Below are positions 34,409 through 39,963 of a DNA stretch of 39,963 nt, piece by piece. Location: the NCBI RefSeq assembly GCF_000220255.1, contig NZ_GL982513.1:2250989-2290951 (forward strand), given 5' to 3'. Position 1 is the stretch's first letter. Every line of letters starts with the position of its first letter. The notes beneath the pieces were generated by a model. It had not been told where the DNA came from and did not search any database. It saw only the letters and a list, made by a program, of their open reading frames with translations. The translations under genes were made by a program, and so were the position numbers. The stretch is from Prevotella pallens ATCC 700821 (GTDB lineage Bacteria; Bacteroidota; Bacteroidia; Bacteroidales; Bacteroidaceae).

Positions 34409-34518
34409 CAACCTTTAAAGAATAAAGTTATATGGCACGTTGTGCAAACCAAAACTTATGGTAACGGTATTTGTCCAACGCTCAAAACTCTACAAATGAA
34501 AATTAAAACAATAAAATT

Positions 34519-36312
34519 ATGGAGAACAAAATACAGAAACGTTTGCAAGAGTTGCGCAAGCTAATGAAGGAAAGAAACCTTTCAGCGTTTATATTTCCCA
34601 GTACAGACCCACATCAAGGTGAATATATTCCAGACCATTGGAAAGGAAGAGAATGGATTTCTGGCTTTAATGGTTCAGCGGGAATTGCAGTAGTTACACA
34701 GAAAAGTGCTGCACTTTGGACAGATTCGCGCTACTTTATAGCTGCAGCAGAACAATTAAAAGGAACCGACTATATATTAATGAAAGAACGTATAGCCGAA
34801 ACTCCATCTATTTCTGAATGGTTAGCAAGCGAATTTAAAGGTTGCGAAGACGTACATATTGGTATTGATGGCTGGGTTTGCACAAATACTTACGCAACCG
34901 AACTTATTTGGACACTAAAAGATATGGGCGATTTTTATGTTCATACAGATTTCGACCCATTAGAAGTAATATGGAAAGACCGCCCTTCTATTCCAAAAAA
35001 TAAAATAGAAATACAACCTTTAAAGTTTGCAGGCGAAACAGTTGCTTCTAAATTAGAACGCATTAGAAAAGCAATAGCAAAACAACAGGCAGATGGCATA
35101 TTGGTTTCGGCACTCGACGAGATAGCTTGGACTTTAAACCTACGTGGTAACGATGTTCATTGTAATCCTGTTTTTGTTGCTTATTTACTTATTGAAACAA
35201 CAAAGGCAACTCTCTTTATAGATAGCGAAAAACTAACTACAGAAGTGAAAAACTATCTTGAAAAGGAAAATATAACAATAAAGGATTATAACGAACTGTT
35301 ATCTGCCTTGCAAACATATAATGGCAAAGCACTGCTTATAAATAGCAACGAAATGAGCCATAAAGTGTACAACACCATTAATAGCGAACGTGCAGTTGTA
35401 GGAATATCGCCTATTCCTGAAATGAAAGCTGTGAAAAACGAAACAGAAATAGAAGGTTTTAAACACGCAATGGTGCGCGATGGTATAGCTATGGTTAAGT
35501 TCTTACGGTGGTTAAAACCCGCAGTTAAAGCTGGTAAAGAAACCGAAATATCGTTAGAAAAGAAATTAACTTCGCTTCGCGCCGAACAAGATTTGTTTAG
35601 AGGAATATCATTCGATACTATTGTTGGATACGAAGAACACGGTGCAATTGTGCATTATGAGGCAACACCACAAACCGATATACCTGTAAAACCTCACGGA
35701 TTTGTATTAATAGATAGTGGTGCACAATATCAAGATGGCACAACCGATATAACACGAACCATTGCATTAGGCGACATTACCGAAGAACAACGCCACATTT
35801 ATACGCTTGTATTAAAAGGACATATACAACTTGCTCTTTGTAAATTCCCAAATGCAGCTTGTGGTTCGCAAATAGATGCCTTTGCCCGACAAGCAATGTG
35901 GCGAGAAGGCTACAACTTTATGCACGGAACCGGGCATGGTGTAGGTAGTTTTTTAAATGTACACGAAGGTCCTCACCAAATTCGTATGGAATGGCGTCCA
36001 GCTCCATTATATAAAGGAATGACAGTTACCGATGAACCTGGCATTTATCTTACAGGAAAATTTGGAGTGCGCATAGAAAACACATTATATATAAAGCCAT
36101 ATATGGAAACCGATTTCGGAAAATTCCTTCAGTTTGAATCGCTAACACTTGCACCTATCGATACAACTCCTATAGATTTCAATATGCTTTCTACAGACGA
36201 AATAGAATGGCTCAACCAGTATCACGCAACAGTTTTCGAAAAGTTAGCTCCTTATCTGAACGAAGAAGAAAGAGCATGGCTAGCAATAGAGACAGTTGCA
36301 ATAGAACTATAA
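34519..36312 (+). CDS. M24B family Xaa-Pro aminopeptidase (aminopeptidase P)
   Basis: A 597-residue cytosolic dimetal peptidase that removes N-terminal residues preceding proline. It has the long three-domain form of aminopeptidase P: two creatinase-like N-terminal domains (~1-155 and ~160-305), then the pita-bread catalytic domain (~310-540) and a C-terminal extension to 597. The five metal ligands can be placed as D399 (LIDSG), D410 (GTTDITRT), H473 (HGTGHGVG), E506 (DEPGIY) and E520 (VRIENT). No signal peptide is present. The ATG at 34519 begins the typical MENKIQKRLQELRKLM. The tricorn-like protease gene starts 36 nt downstream, suggesting a two-gene peptide-degradation operon. Confidence 0.94.
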   Translation: MENKIQKRLQELRKLMKERNLSAFIFPSTDPHQGEYIPDHWKGREWISGFNGSAGIAVVTQKSAALWTDSRYFIAAAEQLKGTDYILMKERIAETPSISEWLASEFKGCEDVHIGIDGWVCTNTYATELIWTLKDMGDFYVHTDFDPLEVIWKDRPSIPKNKIEIQPLKFAGETVASKLERIRKAIAKQQADGILVSALDEIAWTLNLRGNDVHCNPVFVAYLLIETTKATLFIDSEKLTTEVKNYLEKENITIKDYNELLSALQTYNGKALLINSNEMSHKVYNTINSERAVVGISPIPEMKAVKNETEIEGFKHAMVRDGIAMVKFLRWLKPAVKAGKETEISLEKKLTSLRAEQDLFRGISFDTIVGYEEHGAIVHYEATPQTDIPVKPHGFVLIDSGAQYQDGTTDITRTIALGDITEEQRHIYTLVLKGHIQLALCKFPNAACGSQIDAFARQAMWREGYNFMHGTGHGVGSFLNVHEGPHQIRMEWRPAPLYKGMTVTDEPGIYLTGKFGVRIENTLYIKPYMETDFGKFLQFESLTLAPIDTTPIDFNMLSTDEIEWLNQYHATVFEKLAPYLNEEERAWLAIETVAIEL

Positions 36313-36348
36313 CCTATTATAGAAAATAACAATATAAATACCAACATA

Positions 36349-39300
36349 ATGAAGAAAATTATAGCAGCCGCAATATTAAGTTTTTCGCTTAATAGCTTTG
36401 CAAACAATGCTCCTTTATGGTTGCGTTTCTGTTCTATTTCGCCAGACGGACAAACTATTGCCTTTTCGTATAAAGGCGATTTATTTTCGGTTCCCGTAAA
36501 TGGTGGAATAGCAAAACAACTTACTACTAATCCTGCCTACGATGCTTATCCTATTTGGAGCCCAGATGGACAAAAAATTGCTTTCGCTTCTACACGAGAA
36601 GGCAGTATGGATATTTATTTAATGAATAAAAATGGGGGTGTTCCAAAACGTTTAACTACTAATAGTGGTAGCGAAATACCAATGGCATTTACCAATAATA
36701 ACCATGTTTTGTTCTCATCGGCTATTATGCCTACCGCAAAATCTATATTTTTTGCTTCGGGTACATTCCCACAAACCTACGAAGTTAATATAGATGCAAG
36801 TCGTCCACGCCTTTATTCGCCCATAACTATGTGCGATGCTAATGTAAAAAGTAATGGCGATATTTTGTATCACGATGTAAAAGGCTACGAAGATAATTTT
36901 AGAAAACACCACCGTTCGCCTGTAACACGCGATATTTGGCTTTATAGTAAAGGAAACTATACAAAACTTACCAACTTTGATGGGGAAGACCGTACACCTG
37001 TATGGGGAAATAACACTAACGAATATTACTATTTGAGCGAAGAAGATGGTACGTTCAATGTTTACAAACGCAACATTGATGGTAGTGGCAAAAAACAACT
37101 AACATTTCATAAGGCAAATCCTGTACGTTTTCTTACTGTAGCCAACAATGGTACTATATGTTATGGCTACGATGGAGAAATATATACACTAAAAGATGGG
37201 CAACAACCTAAAAAGGTTGATATAACTATTGTTACAGACCAAATAGATAACGACCTGGTACGACAAGTAAGAACATCGGGGGCAACCGAAATAAAACTTT
37301 CGCCAAAAGGAAAAGAAATTGCATTTGTATTGCATGGCGATGTTTATGTTACATCGTTAGACTACAGAACAACCAAACAAATTACAAACACTGCAGAACA
37401 AGAACGCAATATAGACTTTGCGCCAGATGGAAGAGGCATTGTTTACAGTTCGGAACGTAATGGTATTTGGCAAATTTACGAGACAAAAATTAAAAACAAG
37501 GCAGAGAAAAACTTTACTTATGCGACAGATTTGGTGGAAGAACGTTTAACAAATACCAATCAAACATCGCAAATGCCACAATATAGCCCTGATGGGAAAA
37601 AAATTGCATTTTTCGAAAATAGAGCTTCGCTTAAAATATTAGATCTTAAAACAAAAGCTACTATAACTGCTACCGATGGAAAAGATCTTTATTCATATAG
37701 CGATGGCGATATTTGGTTTTCGTGGAGTCCAGATAGTCGTTGGATTCTTACTCCGTATATGGGAAATGGCGGTTGGAACAATAGAGATATTTCGCTCGTA
37801 GATGCTACAGGAAAAAAAGTTCCTTTTAATCTTACACAAAGTGGTTATAACGATGGTGGCGCAAAATGGGTATTAAAAGGAAAAGCTATGCTATTTTTTA
37901 GCGACCGTGCAGGTTATCGTAGCCATGGAAGTTGGGGAGCAGAATCTGATGCATACTTAATGTTTTTCGATCTTGATGCTTACGATCGCTTCCGTATGTC
38001 GAAAGAAGAGCGCGAATTGCTTGATGAGGCTGAAAAAGAACAAAAGAAACAAGAAAAAGAAGCGCAGGAGAAAAACGAAAAAAACAATAAAAACAAGAAG
38101 AACGATAAGAAAAATAAAAAAACTGACGAGAAGAAAGACGAAGAAGTTAAACCTTTACAGCTCGATTTAGATAATTGCAGAGACCGCATTGTACGTTTAA
38201 CCGTAAATTCTTCTCATTTGGGCGATGCTTTATTAAATCCAGAAGGCGACGTTTTATATTATCAGGCAGCTTTTGAAGGTGGTTACGACCTTTGGAAACA
38301 CGATTTGAAAGAAGATAAAACACAAATTGTGATGAAAGAAGTTGGTGATGGAGCATTAGAAGCCGATAACGATTTTAAAAATCTTTATATTTGTGCCCAT
38401 AATGGAATTAAAAAGATAGACCTTTCTAAACAATCAAGTAGCAATGTTGGCTTTGAAGCTCGGTTCGATTATAAGCCTTATCAAGAACGTGAATATATTT
38501 TCAATCACGTATGGCAACAAGTAAAAGACAAGTTTTATGTAGAAAACATACATGGAGTAGATTGGGAAGGCTATAAAAAAACTTATAAACGCTTCTTACC
38601 TTATATTAATAATGAATACGACTTCCGTGATATGCTTGGAGAATTGCTTGGCGAATTGAATGCTTCTCATACAGGAGCACGCTATCATGGAGAAAGTCCA
38701 TCGCTAACAACGGCTACTTTAGGACTTTTCTTTGATAATGCATACGATGGAGATGGGCTAAAAGTGGAAGAAGTTATTAAACGCGGACCTTTTGCTGTGC
38801 GTAAAACAGGCGTAACAGCAGGCTGTATTATTGAAAAAATAGACGGAGAACCCATACTTAAAGGTAAAGATTATAACTATTTGCTTGATGGAAAAGCGGG
38901 AAAACGCATTATAGTTTCGGTTTATAACCCAACAAATAAAAAACATTTCGATGTTACGGTGAAAGCTATTAGTAAAGGTACACAAGACGAATTACTATAT
39001 AAACGTTGGGTAGACCGTAATCGTGCCTTTGTTGATAGTATATCGGGAGGAAAAATAGCCTATGTTCATGTAAAAGGTATGAATAGTCCAAGCTTCCGAA
39101 CAGTATATAGCGAACTATTAAGTGCAGAAAATCGTGTAAAAGATGCTGTAATTGTAGACGAAAGACATAATGGCGGAGGCTGGCTTCACGATGATCTTTG
39201 TACACTTTTAAGTGGAAAAGAATATCAAAAGTTTATACCACACGGTAAATATATAGGGAGCGACCCATTTAACAAATGGAACAAACCATCGTGCGTATTA

Positions 39301-39597
39301 ATTTGTGAAGACGATTATAGCAATGGAATGGGATTCCCACAAATTTATAAATATCTTGGAATAGGTAAACTTATTGGTGCACCAATAGCAGGAACTATGA
39401 CTGCTGTTTGGTGGGAAACACTTATAAATGGTATGATTTTTGGAATTCCACAAGTAGGTTGTCAGGATATGAAAGGTAGATTTGCCGAAAATTTACAACT
39501 CAATCCAGATATTGAAGTGTATAACACACCAGCCGACTATATTAACGGCTACGACCGACAGTTGGAAAAAGCAGTGCACGAAATGATGAAAAAATAA
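36349..39597 (+). CDS. Tricorn-like S41 family peptidase
   Basis: A 1082-residue tricorn protease homologue. A short signal peptide (~1-19, NSFANN) suggests a periplasmic location, unlike archaeal tricorn. Residues ~20-540 are beta-propeller repeats (SPDGQTIAFSYKGDL, SPDGQKIAFASTREG). Residues ~550-605 are a highly charged Lys/Glu/Asn-rich linker. The tricorn core follows: C1 (~710-780), a PDZ-like domain (~785-875) and an S41 domain (~880-1075). Candidate catalytic residues by motif are S773/H774 (NASHTGARY), nucleophile S991 (DDYSNGMGFP) and E1047 (FAENLQLNPDIEV). The residue after the nucleophile is Asn where archaeal tricorn has Asp. Relatives cut peptides released by larger proteases. 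It follows the aminopeptidase P gene by 36 nt and ends at a terminator. Confidence 0.92.
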   Translation: MKKIIAAAILSFSLNSFANNAPLWLRFCSISPDGQTIAFSYKGDLFSVPVNGGIAKQLTTNPAYDAYPIWSPDGQKIAFASTREGSMDIYLMNKNGGVPKRLTTNSGSEIPMAFTNNNHVLFSSAIMPTAKSIFFASGTFPQTYEVNIDASRPRLYSPITMCDANVKSNGDILYHDVKGYEDNFRKHHRSPVTRDIWLYSKGNYTKLTNFDGEDRTPVWGNNTNEYYYLSEEDGTFNVYKRNIDGSGKKQLTFHKANPVRFLTVANNGTICYGYDGEIYTLKDGQQPKKVDITIVTDQIDNDLVRQVRTSGATEIKLSPKGKEIAFVLHGDVYVTSLDYRTTKQITNTAEQERNIDFAPDGRGIVYSSERNGIWQIYETKIKNKAEKNFTYATDLVEERLTNTNQTSQMPQYSPDGKKIAFFENRASLKILDLKTKATITATDGKDLYSYSDGDIWFSWSPDSRWILTPYMGNGGWNNRDISLVDATGKKVPFNLTQSGYNDGGAKWVLKGKAMLFFSDRAGYRSHGSWGAESDAYLMFFDLDAYDRFRMSKEERELLDEAEKEQKKQEKEAQEKNEKNNKNKKNDKKNKKTDEKKDEEVKPLQLDLDNCRDRIVRLTVNSSHLGDALLNPEGDVLYYQAAFEGGYDLWKHDLKEDKTQIVMKEVGDGALEADNDFKNLYICAHNGIKKIDLSKQSSSNVGFEARFDYKPYQEREYIFNHVWQQVKDKFYVENIHGVDWEGYKKTYKRFLPYINNEYDFRDMLGELLGELNASHTGARYHGESPSLTTATLGLFFDNAYDGDGLKVEEVIKRGPFAVRKTGVTAGCIIEKIDGEPILKGKDYNYLLDGKAGKRIIVSVYNPTNKKHFDVTVKAISKGTQDELLYKRWVDRNRAFVDSISGGKIAYVHVKGMNSPSFRTVYSELLSAENRVKDAVIVDERHNGGGWLHDDLCTLLSGKEYQKFIPHGKYIGSDPFNKWNKPSCVLICEDDYSNGMGFPQIYKYLGIGKLIGAPIAGTMTAVWWETLINGMIFGIPQVGCQDMKGRFAENLQLNPDIEVYNTPADYINGYDRQLEKAVHEMMKK

Positions 39598-39689
39598 CAT
39601 TGCAAGAGAATATACACATACTGATAGATAGCTATACACAAAACAATATAAGCAACAACTATCTGCAAAAACCATTATACAAAATAAAT

Positions 39690-39722
39690 GGGCTCCGAAT
39701 TTTAGGTTCGAAGCCCGTTTTT
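39690..39722 (+). terminator. Rho-independent terminator of the peptidase operon
   Basis: GGGCTCCGAA (39690-39699) pairs with TTCGAAGCCC (39707-39716) with one mismatch, followed by G and five T (39718-39722). It lies about 90 nt after the tricorn-like gene. Confidence 0.75.
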
Positions 39723-39838
39723 ATTACAGCTAAAATTTGTATTCGAAAAAATATAATAATAAACCACACAGAATATTATTACAAAATATTTTTTAAAATA
39801 CAAAATAAAAAATATAATAAGAAATCAATGCAACATCT

Positions 39839-39963
39839 ATGTATTTGGAAGTCAGACCATATAATGAAAGTAAATCAAAATTAGTCCATATTAGCATAGA
39901 ACATAAACAAAAAATAGAATTATTGTATGAAAGAAAACAATACCTAAACATTCACATTTTCGG
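39839..39963 (+). CDS. Possible partial gene running off the right edge
   Basis: An ATG at 39839 opens a frame of 41 codons (MYLEVRPYNESKSKLVHISI and on) that stays open to the last base of the window. The composition is protein-like, mixing charged and hydrophobic residues, but too little is visible for recognition. No clear promoter box was found and chance is possible. Confidence 0.3.
   Translation, partial: MYLEVRPYNESKSKLVHISIEHKQKIELLYERKQYLNIHIF

Larger units (their letters stand above)
33708..34518. other. Very AT-rich divergent intergenic region
   Basis: These 811 bp separate two divergent units. The left part holds the promoter of the delta-60 gene (-). The centre (about 33990-34160) is almost pure A/T. 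The right part carries a -7 box at 34376, an inverted repeat at 34386-34408 and a 10-codon ORF at 34432-34464. A 70-codon minus-strand frame at 34176-34388 is probably random. Confidence 0.6.
39598..39963. other. Gene-poor right edge of the window
   Basis: After the tricorn gene come its terminator, an AT-rich stretch (about 39720-39830), and a possible gene start at 39839 that runs off the window. A 94-codon frame beginning at a TTG at 39600 crosses the terminator hairpin and is not considered real. Confidence 0.5.

Noticed and set aside
39600..39884. 94-codon plus-strand frame after the tricorn-like gene
   Set aside because: It starts at TTG, overlaps the terminator hairpin, and is rich in Asn, Ile and Lys as expected from AT-rich random sequence.

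Overview
The window looks like chromosomal DNA of an AT-rich Bacteroidota bacterium, most likely Prevotella or a close relative (inference). The grounds are: several secreted proteins ending in type IX secretion (T9SS) type A sorting domains; a sigma/FecR/TonB-receptor cassette with STN domains; Bacteroidetes-type promoters (TTTG, about 20 bp, TAnnTTTG) with no clear Shine-Dalgarno sites; a tricorn-protease homologue; and a Kdo transferase, which implies a Gram-negative envelope. No rRNA, tRNA, CRISPR array or phage gene was seen.

Layout. 1-1.3 kb: a lone leucine-rich-repeat-like gene (+). 1.3-11.5 kb: a tight minus-strand run of four T9SS cargo genes. It consists of two very large propeller/Fn3/jelly-roll proteins followed by two Omp28-like proteins, and ends in a strong terminator. 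11.5-13.9 kb: a decayed stretch with a ~204-bp terminal-inverted-repeat element, the C-terminal remnant of a TonB receptor, small ORF relics and an array of 22-bp units built on AGATATCT. 13.9-18.4 kb (-): gltX, waaA, a zinc-ribbon membrane protein and trpS, probably one operon. 18.7-23.1 kb (+): a 7TM-HD phosphohydrolase overlapping priA. 23.3-24.8 kb (+): a FadL/OmpP1-type porin with a good promoter and a long-stem terminator. 24.8-25.6 kb: a second copy of the inverted-repeat element and a second, inverted AGATATCT array. 25.6-29.8 kb (-): ECF sigma factor, FecR anti-sigma factor and a TonB-dependent receptor with two tandem STN-like domains. 30.1-32.1 kb (+): a DUF3737 beta-helix protein and a MalY/PatB aminotransferase. 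32.2-33.7 kb (-): a delta-60-repeat T9SS cargo protein. 34.5-39.6 kb (+): an M24 aminopeptidase P and a tricorn-like S41 protease, likely co-transcribed.

How the genes fit together. The core genes supply translation (two aminoacyl-tRNA synthetases), lipid A-Kdo synthesis, replication restart and probable cyclic-dinucleotide turnover. The accessory genes concern the cell surface: export of large T9SS cargo, one FadL-type pore and one cell-surface-signalling transporter. The two terminal peptidases suggest peptide catabolism, which suits an asaccharolytic or proteolytic lifestyle (inference).

The least explained material is non-coding. Two families, a ~203-bp element with ~20-bp terminal inverted repeats and a 22-bp-period AGATATCT array with conserved flanks, occur together at two loci 13 kb apart. 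No genome search could be run, so their copy number and novelty are untested.
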